NCBI GenBank assembly: GCA_012295275.1
Contig: CM022665.1
Coordinates: 4,261,167 to 4,325,166, forward strand
Origin: Chrysomallon squamiferum
Taxonomy: Eukaryota > Mollusca > Gastropoda > Neomphalida > Peltospiridae
Length of the DNA: 64,000 bases
Direction of reading: 5' to 3'
This document shows, piece by piece, positions 48,710 to 59,942 of the stretch. The notes under the pieces were generated by a model, which worked only from the letters and a program-made list of their open reading frames with translations, did no database searches and was not told the DNA's origin. A program made the position numbers and the translations under genes. The number at the start of each line of letters is the position of its first letter. Position 1 is the first letter of the stretch.

Positions 48710-49480
48710 AATAATTTGTTATTGATAAATACAGTATCCCCAGAGATACTGATGACCTTACACTAACCATGTATTTGTTAACAGGCAAAAATTTAACAGC
48801 AAGCTGTACGTTCAATATAAACATGTCATTTAACATAATAAAATGGCTCAAATGCTATATGACATCTGATGTCTTGTTTGCCATGTATGTTGCTTTTATA
48901 GTAATACTTGAGGTACATAGTTGTTCTTGAATGTTTCTAAGTGTTTGATGTAGTTTAGAATGGATCTACAGCAGTCTGTATTAATTCACCTTTATTATTA
49001 TTAATTTATTTTATTTAGTTTTTTTTTTAAATGTGGCACTTTTTAATAATGATTATTGTTGTTGTTTTTGTTATTATTATTCCAAAACCAATATATTCTT
49101 TTATTTAAATCCAATGTACATCTGAAGATATTAAAAATACACAACACTCCAGAGCATGTTTAAGTATATTATGATACAGCTTTTGCCCCCAGCCTACCTA
49201 TAGCAAGACACTGAGTTCATCAGCATTAAAATAATCTTACCATGTTTAACATGTAAACAGAACACTTGAACAGGATTCTACAGACACAAGCAGACTGGCT
49301 ATTCTGAGGCTCAGACTTTACCAAAGATAGAAGACTTCAGACTCTTTATCATCAGGCATTATGACATTAACAGGGTTTTGATGCATGTATAAATGGCATT
49401 CAAGTCTGCTGGTTTAACACTATGTTACGAAATGGTATCAGAAGTGTTTGTTTCTGACTTATGCTTTCTAGGTTTATAAT
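48710..49480. other. unique AT-rich stretch, no gene seen
   Basis: A segment at 49180-49330 is slightly GC-richer but has no long frame and no recognisable SINE box. Confidence 0.5.
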
Positions 49481-49519
49481 TATTTTTGTTATTGTTAATA
49501 TGGAACATGTAGATATTAG

Positions 49520-50220
49520 TTATCTCAGGTCATCTAGTCATCACAGGTCATTTACACACTGTATTTTATTAACATAGGTCACCTAGACATTACAGCTATT
49601 GTTACTGGACATCTAAATGTAACAGTTATGATCATAGATCATTTAGACATTAGATTTTAATATCACAGGTCTTATTTCATTACAAGTTTTATTTCAATAC
49701 AAGGCTTCCAAAAAATTCTTGTTTTATACAAGTCTTATTTCATTGCAATTCATATTTCATATTTCATTACTAGTTTTGTTTCATTACAGATGTTATTTCA
49801 ATATAAATTTCAGTACAATTTTGGTTCAGTACAAGTCTTATTTCAATACAATTTTTATATCATTACACATCTTATTTCTCTAGAAAACTTGTTTGTTTTG
49901 TTTCAGTTCAAGTCTTATTTCAGTACAAATCTTACTTCACTAGAAATCTTATTTCAGTACATTACAATCATTATCATAGGTCATTTACACATTACATTTG
50001 TTATCACTGGCCATCAAAGCATCAGTCATTATCATAGGTCATCTATATATTACAGTTATTATCATAGATCAGTTAGACATTATAATTATTATCACAGGTC
50101 ATCTAGACCTTACATTTATTATCACAGATCATCTAGACATTACAGTTATTACCTTATGTCATCTAGTCGCTACAGCTATTATTAACGGTCATCTAGCTAT
50201 TATACTTATCATTGTAGGCT
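49520..50220 (+). repeat. 30-bp minisatellite (atctagacattacagttattatcataggtc)n, split by a 17-bp array
   Basis: Between 50041 and 50220 the units 'atctagaccttacatttatt..', 'atctagacattacagttatt..', 'atctagtcgctacagctatt..' and 'atctagctattatacttatc..' follow at exactly 30-base spacing. More diverged units lie at 49520-49670 and 49978-50040. As 30 is a multiple of three, frames stay open through the array, which explains the 131-codon plus-strand frame at 49790-50185; that frame is not a real gene. Confidence 0.85.
49676..49965 (+). repeat. 17-bp minisatellite, TTATTTCA family, forward array
   Basis: Units like 'cttatttcaatacaagg', 'cttatttcattgcaatt', 'gttatttcaatataaat' and 'cttatttcagtacaaat' recur. 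The same repeat in reverse orientation forms the array at 51300-51760, giving a large inverted pair. This block interrupts the 30-bp minisatellite. Confidence 0.75.
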
Positions 50221-50224
50221 ATTG

Positions 50225-50570
50225 ATATAATTATTGTAATCTACATTATAACAGAAATCTATGTATTACTGTGTCATGGACCATCTAGGCATTATTATAA
50301 TTATTATAAGCCATTTAGATATTATATACATTACAAATCAGTGAATGTGAAAAATAGAACTGCATTATTTAGATAAATACTTTTATTAACTCCCAAAGCC
50401 AAAAACATTTCAAAATTTTAATAATCAGAAATTCAGAATTTTTATATACTTTTAAATATTTTCTTCTTCTTTGCTTTAAATTTTCGATGGCATGCAGTTG
50501 TAAAACAGACTTTCAGAAAGTAGTTTAAAGTGTCTAGACTGCATTAGTGTTAAATTTGCTTTACATACAC
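50225..50570. other. unique AT-rich stretch, no gene seen
   Basis: The end of the 30-bp minisatellite fades out here. Nothing else was recognised. Confidence 0.5.
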
Positions 50571-50574
50571 AGTC

Positions 50575-50795
50575 CTGAAGTCTTGTTGGTAAAAGTAGTG
50601 AGCTGGCAAATTAGATAAACTGGTCATGAATCTTCATAACGATAGATGGTTTCAGGTCTTGATCCCAGCATTTACCACTCTTTAGTGTGTCTGCTTGACC
50701 ATTATGCTTCTGAATCCAGCCATTGTCTGCTTTCTGTTTCATGTGTTTATCCTTTTAAAATACACTTTCAATTTGTTATCAGTGTAAATAACAAA
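50575..50795 (+). mobile_element. diverged SINE, plus orientation, core shortened
   Basis: The head 'cttgttggtaaaagtagtga', 'gctggcaaattagataaact' and 'tttcaggtcttgatcccagc' fits the A-box and B-box layout of the local SINE. The body piece 'gaatccagccattgtctgct' followed by 'ttctgtttcatgtgtttatc' fits the CCAGCCAGTG box and the GGTATGTGCTATCC core. The later boxes are lost. A 73-codon frame at 50646-50867 overlaps it. Confidence 0.5.
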
Positions 50796-50964
50796 GCAAA
50801 TAAAAATTTCAGTTCTCTAAGTAACATTCTGTTGATTCTCAAGTTTTATAGTCAAACCAGCATTTGAAGTTTGTTTTCAATGAATGAGTAAATGAATGGT
50901 TATTTAATATCAAAACATTTCTTTATTGACAATTATCTTATGTAAATCAAATGATTCTATAATG

Positions 50965-51295
50965 CTAATATAACAAAAGATGATTGCTGCCAATATTATG
51001 CTATGTGCTATTGCTACCAGTTATGAGAAACATACCATCTTCAATATGCCTGTTCCCACAGAAAGGAAAACAAATACATATTTGATATGAGACTCCAGTG
51101 GCACTGACTAGAATCATTAACAGCTTAATAGGTGCTTTGAAAAGGATTGTTTCTAATTCTCATCATGTTTCAGGTATTTGATATAGTGCTGATGCAGATG
51201 ATGTAAAATGATGTTGCCCAGAATATTTGATCCCATTATCTATTGCTCCTCAACTGAAAGATCTACCTTTGAGCTACAGCCCTTTGCTGTTGTAA
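50965..51295 (-). mobile_element. near full-length diverged SINE, minus orientation
   Basis: On the minus strand: 'gggctgtagctcaaaggtag' (A box), 'atctttcagttgaggagcaa', 'gggatcaaatattctggg' (B box), then 'gtcagtgccactggagtctc', 'atatcaaatatgtatttgtt', 'ttcctttctgtgggaacagg' and 'catattgaagatggtatg'. These match the SINE head, the CCAGTGCACCACGACTGG box, the ATATCAAAGGCCATGGTATGTG core and the ATCCTGTCTGTGGGATGG box in order. Confidence 0.7.
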
Positions 51296-51299
51296 TGAA

Positions 51300-51762
51300 A
51301 GAGTTTGTATTTAAACAATACTTCTAATGAAAGAAAATTTCTATTAAAATAAAATTTGTACTGAAATAAGATTTCTAGTGAATTAAAATGTGTACTGAAA
51401 TAAAACTTGAACTGAAACAAAATGTGCACTGAAACAAGTCTTCTAGTGAAATAAGATGTGTAATGAAATAAAAATTGCATTGAACCAAAACTGTACTGAA
51501 ATTTATATTGAAATAACTTCTGTATTGAAACAAAACTAGTAATGAATTATGAAATATGAATTTCACTGAAATAAGACTTGTATGAAATAAGACTTGTATT
51601 GAAATAAAAATTGTACTGAAATAAGACTTATAATGAAATAAGAATTGTATTGAAATAAGAACTGTATTGAAATAACACTTGTATTGAAATAAGAATAGTA
51701 TTGACATAACACTTGTAATGAAATAAAAAATGTACTGAAATAAGACATTGAAAACAACTGTA
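51300..51762 (-). repeat. 17-bp minisatellite, TTATTTCA family, reverse array
   Basis: Units 'tgaaataagaactgtat', 'tgaaataacacttgtat', 'tgaaataagaatagtat' and 'tgaaataaaaaatgtac' follow at about 17-base spacing for about 25 copies. On the minus strand they read TTATTTCA, the same family as 49676-49965. Three units equal 51 bases, so frames stay open and give repeated FQY, FYF and SVQ peptides; frames at 51274-51820 are artefacts. Confidence 0.85.
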
Positions 51763-52189
51763 CTGAAACAAGATTATACAGAACCCCTGATACACACTGA
51801 TACACTGATATTCTTAACACAACATGGGACCCAATTAATTAATAAAATACAGCAGTGTGAGACTAAAAATAACAGAATTAATGGTGTTAATTAATTTACC
51901 AAGCAGAGAAGACACGACATATTTTTACAAACCTTATTAACTCTAAACAAATAAGGACACAGATGGATGCTTGGGTGAACATATGCATTGCATGTTTAGA
52001 AATCTTGGTATTTACTTCACCCTGTTGTTTGTGTAATACTGATAAACAACATTCATTAAAAAAAGATATACACTGACATCTTTATCTCTACATTAACGTT
52101 TTCCTTGGTTTGGTAATTAACTCCAGAAATTTTTTAACATTTCGTAACTGTTTTAATTTTGTATTTTTCTTTTATCTATTTATCTTTGT

Positions 52190-52350
52190 AGTAATTATAC
52201 ATCTACTTATAAACCTGCCTACCAAATAAAATTTATTTACAAAACCTGTCTGCTAGCTCTATACCTGTTTATATACCTGTTAATAAACCCAGTTACTAAA
52301 TACCTATCTTTACATACCTACTCGATATAAATGTATCAGGCTACTTATAC
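52190..52350. repeat. degenerate tandem repeat (tacctgtttataaacctg-like), about 20-bp unit
   Basis: 'ataaacctgcctacc', 'acaaaacctgtctgct', 'atacctgtttat', 'atacctgttaataaaccc' and 'tacctatctttacatacct' follow one another. Units are diverged and uneven in length. Confidence 0.5.
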
Positions 52351-52727
52351 ACATGCCTAACATAACTGTTAGATATTTAATCCAGAGACTGTTACTCTTT
52401 CATAAACAAGTAAATAATTTATTTTGTTTTGTTGTTTCCATTCCTAATCCTAATCACAACTTTTTTAAACAAATATAAGTTAAAAACTTCCCTATCTATT
52501 GAAATTTATGTAATAATGGAAGATCAATAAACTAACAGACTATAATAAATTAAATTAAAAAGCACTAAAATCAGTTTTAAAAACTGATAGTGTCTATAAA
52601 ATCCTTACTTATTTTAAAGAATTTCCCTTGTCCTAAATATACTTCCAAATCATTCAGTTAACACACACATATACAACAAACCCAAATTAATTCCAAAGCA
52701 TCCAAGAAACTTAAGTATGATGAAAAC

Positions 52728-53087
52728 CTATGGTGTTATATTCTCATGCAATGCCAGAGTTGTCAAACTGAGAGAACTCAAGCTGTCTTCAACAATGTAT
52801 TGATCTACATAACAAGCAGATAACTTGAATACATGTTCAAAGTTAGGAAAATCTCCAGTTCTTTCCCACAAGACTTTTAAGTGACAGGAAAATCTATCAC
52901 TTGATGACAAGACAGGACGGTTTTCTTTTTTAGAAGTTCAGTGATATTTATTTGCTACAAATCCCGCTCCAGTGTTGGTCCCGTCAGATTGCATTGTGAG
53001 GTAACCAGACCCATTTCAAGTATTAATGAAATCGTAAATAATGATGAGAGCCAAATTAAGTCTGACTTGTTTGTAACACAAACTGCC
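52728..53087 (-). pseudogene. CUB-domain-like remnant, interrupted by stops
   Basis: The minus strand at 53015-52941 reads NGSGYLT followed by MQSDGTNTGAGFVANKY. The SDGTxTGxGFxAxY pattern is the usual last strands of a CUB domain, with matching spacing between SD and GF. The frame is closed by TGA just before it (53018-53016) and just after it (52940-52938). Upstream in the same frame, from an acceptor-like TTCATTACAG at about 53088, comes GSLCYKQVRLNLALIIIYD. Downstream, again in the same frame, an open stretch at 52910-52728 (DRFSCHLKVLWERTGDFPNF) has mixed composition. A decayed exon or a retro-remnant are the likely readings. It is on the same strand as the membrane-protein exon, 17 kb upstream in gene order, but no splice link is shown. 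Confidence 0.35.
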
Positions 53088-53159
53088 TGTAATGAAGACA
53101 TGATAATCCCCATAATATTAATTGGACAACCGATTTAAATGTGTTTGTTTTATATTAGA

Positions 53160-53325
53160 AAATCTTCAAGGGGCATACTCTGGTTCACTGGTGAGCCATA
53201 ATGGGACTCAGGATATTCTTAGGTTATTTTCCCATTCCAACCAGGACTCTATAAATGGTTTACCAATAGCCATAGTATGTGCTTTTCTGAATATAAGATG
53301 TATATATAACTTATAATATTAACCT
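53160..53325 (+). mobile_element. diverged SINE, plus orientation
   Basis: 'tctggttcactggtgagcca' (A-box region), 'atgggactcaggatattctt' (B-box region), 'ggttattttcccattccaac', 'caggactctataaatggttt' and 'accaatagccatagtatgtg' follow the local SINE order; the 3' half fades into AT-rich DNA. The 64-codon frame at 53122-53316 overlaps it and is not a gene. Confidence 0.65.
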
Positions 53326-53329
53326 TTCC

Positions 53330-55790
53330 CCCAAAACACATACTATTGATAGCTAAAAACAAGCTGTATTAAATTCATCTTTAAGATATAAAAGAAAAAG
53401 AGAGAAAAAAATCTTAATTCAAAATTATGAATGTGTGTAAACTATAAATATTTAGCTGCTTTTCACAGTCATACATATTTTGTATCACAAAAATACAGTT
53501 ACTTTTTTTTGGATCAGTTTCACAGATCTCTTGATAATAACATATGACTTATGATAATAATGAGTCTAAATTTAGAATGTTTCATTAATATATAATATAT
53601 AATTACATTACATTACTGATATGTTTGGTTTATTTTCATTTTATAAATAAAATATATTGATATATAAAAAAATATTTTTCACTATCTTCTAAACACAAGG
53701 GTTACTGTACATTTGTTTTTGTTTTTCTTCAGCAGGCTGGATACAGGGTCAGTCAAGTATATATGATAAGTTGACAAGTAATATAAGTAGCTGTGGTTTT
53801 TTTAATATGATATTACAAAGTTGAAACTGGGATATCCCCCAACAAAACAAAACAAAAAAAAAAACCCAGAAAAATCACAAAGAATATTCATAATTTGGTT
53901 TTTAAACTATAACTAACTGTTGCACATCAATACTAAGGAATATTTTATTACTATTATATTTTATTTTTTTTTTTTTATGGAATTTTTTATAAAGAAGAAG
54001 GCACTTTTGTTGGTTTTTGATACTTGCTGAATGAACAGTTAGAACAGGTGGAACAATCAAATGGTAACAAAATAAAATTTAATAAAATGGAACAAAAATA
54101 TTAAATCTTTTCTTCTTCAAAAAATGCTCAACAAAAACAAACAAACAGAAATCACCAAAATGTCACACAAAAGCTTTATCTTATCATAGTTCATTAAGCA
54201 ACTGTTTACATCAGTGAATACATTTCAGATCATTTTCCAGTTAAATGTAGAAAGTGATATTAGAAGCTCATCTGACTAAATTAAATAAACCTAGCAACAA
54301 AATGATCAAGAAATGTTACAATGAGATTCGTAATTACATCACAGTGCCACTCTATAGGACCCATGAATAATTCAGAGAGTTTTAAATAATACTTTTCTTG
54401 CAGGAGTGAGTAAACATAATGAAGAAAACATTTAATCACCAGATATTAATAGCAGATTAAACAGAACAGTTTATATAACAATCTGTGAGGTAATTTTTGT
54501 TGGTAATTGTGTGTAATGAAAAAGCAGAGTATCACTGATTGTTCTTTTAGCATTTGTAAATGTTTATATAATTCTATTATTATTTTATTTATGTTATTAT
54601 TATTGTTGTTTTGGTTACTCTTGTTATTATGATTATTTATATTAGAAATATTATTATTATTATTAATTTTATTTTGAACCTGAAAGCTCTTGGTTAATAT
54701 AGTTACCTTTTTGAGGTTGGTAAAACTTGTTTATGAAGTTTTGACTGATTTGTTGTTAAAAAAGTGAGTTCCCTGTAATTTAATGTAAGTAACAATATGA
54801 GACAGAGTAGGCGAAGATTAGTGACAATTTGAAGTAGAGCAGGACTGAAAATTAATGAAAACGTAAGGCAGAGCAGGATTAAAGACAAGAGACAATCTGG
54901 AGCCAATGAGAACTAAAGACAAGTAACTATTTATGACTTCTGCAAGCTTTCTCAGGCTATAGGTAATAACTATTTTAAATTATCATGATCAAGTTTGTTT
55001 TCATTTAGAAGATATTAATTGACTATTCTGAGCACAAAATATTAAATGTTATGTTAGTGAGTTAACAGAGCAGTCAGTTTAGGAGTTTTATTAGTGTTTT
55101 TCTAATCTCTGTAAACTGAAATAAACTTTAGTGGGTATAAGCCTGAAAGATTTGCCTTTAAGAAGTCATTACCACTTTTCAACTTAATACAAGGTGCCTC
55201 CCACTTCAAATTAATGTACAGATAGATACATCCAAGCATTTTTTTCTAAATGCAAATTAACCTCAGAGTACTTTCAAGCAAGTGTATTAAACTCAGGTGG
55301 ATGCTCGCATCATTAGTAAATCTAATTTTCTACTTGAACAATAAACTTATCATTGAAATCAGCATTAAAAATGTAGTAATGATTATTCTCCACAGCAGAT
55401 CAATAACAAAGAAAGATTAAATGTGTGATTGCCCACAATAAAACCAAAGATTCTAAAGCAAATGAAAATAAAATTTGCTTGGTTGAGCTGGTAAAACTTT
55501 TAACATGATTGTCAACATACAGAGTTGTGAAGCTTCTCCGACTTGTTACTGGGATAAACTTCCATAAGTGTTAGAAGATTGGTAAAGTGAAAGAAAAATT
55601 ATGTAAGGATTTTAAAATTTCTTTAAATTTAGTAATATCAACAGACAGCCTATATACCTTTTATGCACTTCCTGTTATTATTTAACTTCTGCTCAATGTT
55701 TGCTAATAATAAAGTATGACAATAAAATATTTCCTCTTTTACTCCAGTGTCATATTACACATGAAAATGTAAAACAAAAATCCCTGACAA
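53330..55790. other. AT-rich stretch, no gene seen
   Basis: Includes a T run at 53967-53978 and ATT-rich DNA at 54585-54670. The minus-strand frame at 54703-54906 reads Leu/Ser-rich sequence from a loose repeat (gagacagagtaggcg, aaggcagagcaggatt, agagacaatctggag) and is not a gene. Confidence 0.5.
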
Positions 55791-55798
55791 CAATTTAG

Positions 55799-56041
55799 TT
55801 AGTCTGCAAGGTTTCCTTTATATTTCTCTTTAGGAACTGACACATAAGCTTCAGCCTTTTTTAATGTAAACAAATGAAGCTCACTCCAAGATAATTTACT
55901 TATTTTGCATGGCAGAATTTCATGGCCATCACTGTTAATGGATTCAGAAGAATTTGTTCTTGATACATCATACTGACACTGCCCCCAAGTGTGGCATACA
56001 CTCCACATTGGGAAACACTCATTTAACCATAATAGCATAAT
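55799..56041 (-). other. GC-richer segment with an open frame, possible transposon remnant
   Basis: The minus strand is open for 79 codons (LNECFPMWSVCHTWGQCQYD ... KEKYKGNLAD). Its 5' part reads 'gagtgtttcccaatgtggag' then 'tgccacacttgggggcagtg', which resembles the ends of hAT-type elements (CAGTG-TTCCCAA...GGGGGC). No matching other end or 8-bp duplication was found, so neither a gene nor a transposon can be affirmed. Confidence 0.25.
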
Positions 56042-56139
56042 GAAAGAAAATGATAAGTATAAAATAACTTTAAGGTCATTGCTTAGGTGCTGATCATTCT
56101 GTTCAGATGGCCAACATATTAAAAGGAATTGTCATAATG

Positions 56140-56312
56140 TAATGATAGTATGAGAGAAAATAAAAAATCAGTTACCATCATAGACACCATGGGCTATTCA
56201 TATCGATTAAAAATGTTTATGTCCACTACTTCACTGACAGGAAAACACACATCTTGGCTTATGAAATCAACTTGGAGCCATGGCTGGAATGGGATTTGTT
56301 TAACTTAAGTAT
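56140..56312 (-). mobile_element. diverged SINE body, mollusc-type, minus orientation
   Basis: On the minus strand: 'aatcccattccagccatggc', 'tccaagttgatttcataagc', 'caagatgtgtgttttcctgt', 'cagtgaagtagtggacataa', 'atatgaatagcccatggtgt' and 'ctatgatggtaactg'. These match CCATTCCAGCCAGTGC, ACTGGTATATCAAAGGC, CATGGTATGTGTTTTCCTGT, CTGTGGGATGGTGCATATAA, GAGTAGCCCATGAAGTG and GCGACAGCGGG in order. The tRNA-like head is not seen. Confidence 0.75.
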
Positions 56313-56590
56313 ATATAAGAATAAACACCAATTATTCTATTCAAAACATCTAAATTAAAACAAAACAATTTTGTTATTCAGCTGGAAAAAGTTATAAATT
56401 CAGAAAGTAATATTACAGTATCTGCAACAGACCAGAAAATTATTCCATTTTTTCTATGTAATATATATGTTTATGTGGTAATAAAGCGACATACAGTGTT
56501 ACAATACAAATCAAAACAGGGAGTGAGTCATGAATTATTAATACCAATCAAGCCAGATGACATTTTGAAAGAATGTTTACTATAAAATGT

Positions 56591-56592
<2 letters not shown>

Positions 56593-56647
<55 letters not shown>
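56593..56647. repeat. 55-base T run
   Basis: The longest homopolymer in the window. It could be the A tail of a minus-strand retroposed copy whose body lies at higher coordinates, but none was recognised there. True length is uncertain because such runs slip in sequencing. Confidence 0.9.
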
Positions 56648-56649
<2 letters not shown>

Positions 56650-56844
56650 CAACAAAGTATTTTGCAGGGGTAGAATTATCACCAACATTTAAATAGTTAT
56701 TATGGTAATGTTACAGCATACGTAGATTCAAATGAATAATCAAACAGCATATATCAATATTTATGTTATAATTTCTTTATCCATTTCTGTTACATCTCTA
56801 TCTCACTCTTTCTTTTTCTGTTTCCCTCACCCACATACACATAA

Positions 56845-57058
56845 ATATAAATAAATAAATAAATAAATAATGCATCACTAAAGAAATATGTTGTCATGGT
56901 TACATACATAGAAAATCAGAACTAATGAAATGGTATACAAACTGGCTGTGGTTAGTAACTGATATCAGTGCTGTAATGACAATGAAACAGATATATCAGC
57001 TAGTACAATAAAGTTTTGTGTGTGTGTGTGTGTGTATGTATATATATATATATATATT
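56845..57058. repeat. microsatellites: AAAT, then GT and TA
   Basis: AAAT units at about 56846-56870, unique DNA, then GT at 57015-57034 and TA at 57040-57058. Confidence 0.9.
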
Positions 57059-57059
57059 G

Positions 57060-59800
57060 ATTTGGTTGTCACCTATAAAAACTATACATCAAAACAAAAT
57101 AGTTGTTAAATAATAACAATTTATTTGTTATTATTTAAAATGAAAACAATTTTCAAAATGGAAGTAATTTATGAAAGCAGATACAGTTCTATCCTAAAAA
57201 GCTTTTTCATTAGTCAGTGTCGAAAAGTATAGAAATTTATCTAGTCATATTATGTTGTCAGTATGTACAGTGATTGCAGGATATATATATATATATCATG
57301 GTATATTTGATTGTGTATCTTATTCAAGAAAAATACCATAAACCAGCACAGAATAAACGAAACAAAAATGGCTGCCATGAAATTAGTAATTTTAAACATA
57401 TTTGAAATGATGTACTGCTGAAAGAAAAACCATAATAAATAAATAAACAGAAAACCTAAGAGACTTGCAAAGCCATGTCACTGTGATCTGATGTGCATTT
57501 AAAGTAAAATGTGGTAAGGAACAATAAGAATATAGTGTCTTGGTGATCACCAATAGTAACTATTGTTCAGCTGCTGCTTGTTATGCATGAGAATGTATAG
57601 CCAGAACAATACTGAAGAAAATCTTGTCAACATGATATAATATAGACTTATTTACAAAACTAACAGGAAGACAGGAAAATAAAAACAAATGAAGACCAAT
57701 AAGTTACTAAGGACAATCAGAATATATATATATATATGGCTGTTGATTAAATGTGAAAAACCCCATAAAGAAATAAAAATAAACATAATAATAGCAAATG
57801 AATGAATGAATGAATCAATAAATAATAGAAAAACTAAAAACATAATAATAATTAAAAAAATAAAAAAAAAATATTACAGAAACAAACAGATTAATAACAA
57901 GATTCATTTATTCATAAATTTTTAAAACTACAGAAGGCTGTTGAAAAAGAAGCAAACTGGAAATAAGCAACTGATACAGTAACAAATTTGGTTTTCAAAA
58001 ATGAACATGAACACAGTACTGGCCTAAAGCAGCTGTACATACAAACAGTTCACTGCAGACTTATGTAGGATAAAGATGCAATTTATTCTTGATAAATGTT
58101 TCATTTACCATTCTTTATTCAACAGTTACTGTGAAAAACACATTCAGTTTTCATGAGATAATTTCATCAACATGCATAGATACACATATTCTGTATGAAA
58201 AAAATCATTTTAATTTTGCTTTTCACACCTTTCTGTCAATTCTGATTGTACCCATTATCACAAATATTTATCAAAAAAAAAAAAAAAAAATTAAACAAAC
58301 TCTTTACAAAGCAGAACATTGGCCTTCTCTCTGTATTATGTTACAATATGAAATAGCTGTGAGTATGAACAGACATGTTATTCAGAGCTACACAATTTCA
58401 TGATCAAATTTTAATGACAAAATCTGCATGGCAAGATGTCCCCTGATAATACTCTCATAATACATTGCTTTACACTGGTTACTGAGTTTTTGAAATGGTT
58501 CTCAGTCATAAAGACAGCAACAGTTCATTTTGAAAGGTATGGAAATTAATGTCATGGAAAATGTTGGTTTGAAATAATACAAACTGATGAATTTTGTGAA
58601 AAAAATTATAGTCATTAGAGAATTATTTAAATATAAAAACAAATAATGAATATTTTAGTGTTTTGTTTCTGATACCAACATAAATAACTCTACAAGTTAT
58701 TACCACAACAGATTGCATCTTGGTAGTAGAATATTTGTACCATGACTCTAAATACAAAGGTCTACAGGATCAAAGCTTCTTGATGGCCAAACTTAACCAT
58801 TTCTTTCACCTAGAATGTATATCCCATTCAAATTACAATTCTGTTTTATTCCGTCTAGCATTTTATAATATACAGCATAGTTTATTTTCTTTTGTTTATT
58901 CCATTCTGGCATGTGGTCTACTTTTCCTATACATTATATATTATACACTTTGTAAATTTGTATCAAAAAGATAAAATATTTTTAGATTCTTTATTTTGTA
59001 ATAAATTCATAAAGATAAAATCAAATCTGTTACTGGTTTCATACCTAAATGACTTTAAAAAAAAAATATGTTGTTATATACTGAATAATTGGTGAACATC
59101 TTCTGACTGATTAATTAAATATCCAATTAATTTGGTTTAGTACAGAGAATTCTGTAGTCGATTAATTACATTTAAAATATATCAGCTTCTTAAATAGGTT
59201 TTAAAAGGTAAAGAATATTTAAAGAAAGGTTCACTTAAGAAGTTTAATAAATAAAAAAGTCTTAAAAGGTAATTAGTTATAAATAATCATTTTTCAAAAA
59301 TTAATCAAAATATTTGTAAAAAAAATTAATAAGAAAATAAGACATTTTAGTCAAAAAGATATAAGCAATGCCAAGAAATTTAAAATACAAAAAGATTAAG
59401 TAATTTATTTTTGAAAAAAAAAAAAAATAATAATAAAGTGAATATCTTAAGATGTATTAAATAATTAATCTAAGATTTAACTACTACAGCTTAAGGGCAT
59501 TAAACAAAACAATTTCAGAGTTTAAAAGGTGAAAACCAATTTAAAACGGGTTTAAAGACAACAAGTATTTAAACAAAAGTTTTAGAAAGAGCTGACTTTA
59601 AAAGATTCCAAGCTAGCCCATTTACATTGTGTGTAAATACCACAACTGGTTAACCCAAATTCTTCCTGTCAATGGGCATCTTTCATATTACCATTGTAAT
59701 TAGAAAAAAAATTAATTGAAAAACTTATATTTCATGTGTAGTAACTATTAAGCAATGTCCTGGTATAATTCAATATTTATCCATCCAAATAATTTTGTCT
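57060..59800. other. AT-rich stretch, no gene seen
   Basis: The longest plus-strand frames (58089-58403, 58720-58974) are rich in Ile, Tyr, Phe, Asn and His, have no motif, and the first crosses an A run. At 59200-59600 variants of 'ttaaaaggt' and 'aagtttaaa' recur loosely, perhaps a very decayed tandem repeat. Confidence 0.5.
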
Positions 59801-59805
59801 AGCTC

Positions 59806-59942
59806 GCTTGCTCACTCATTCACTCACTCACTCACTCACTCACTCACTCAATCACTCAACCATTCATTCATTCACTCTCCCACTCATCAGTTCATTTGTT
59901 CATGAACTCATTCATGCATGCACTCATTCATTCATGAACACA
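59806..59942. repeat. (ACTC)n then CATT-rich microsatellite
   Basis: CACT units at 59811-59850, perfect over the middle, then 'cattcattcattcactc' and 'cactcattcattcatg' variants. Both plus-strand frames here (His/Ser/Leu/Thr-rich) are artefacts. Confidence 0.92.

Noticed and set aside
49790-50185. 131-codon plus-strand open frame, the longest in the window
   Set aside because: It runs through 17-bp and 30-bp minisatellites. The 30-bp period keeps the frame open, and the peptide is repeated Tyr, His and Ser without a domain.
49676-51762. CRISPR-like array
   Set aside because: Repeats are contiguous minisatellites without unique spacers, and the genome is clearly eukaryotic.
51274-51820. Three overlapping minus-strand frames of 68-110 codons with repeated FQY and FYF
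   Set aside because: They come from the 17-bp array, in which three units make 51 bases and keep all frames open.
52941-53316. Plus-strand frames at 52941-53138 and 53122-53316 as genes
   Set aside because: The first is the antisense of the CUB-like fragment and the second overlaps a SINE.
55799-56041. hAT-type transposon end
   Set aside because: One end resembles the CAGTG-TTCCCAA type, but the other terminal repeat and an 8-bp duplication were not found, so it is kept only as a weak feature.
58089-58403. 104-codon plus-strand frame
   Set aside because: Typical AT-rich chance composition, crosses an A run that gives a Lys block, and has no motif or splice context.
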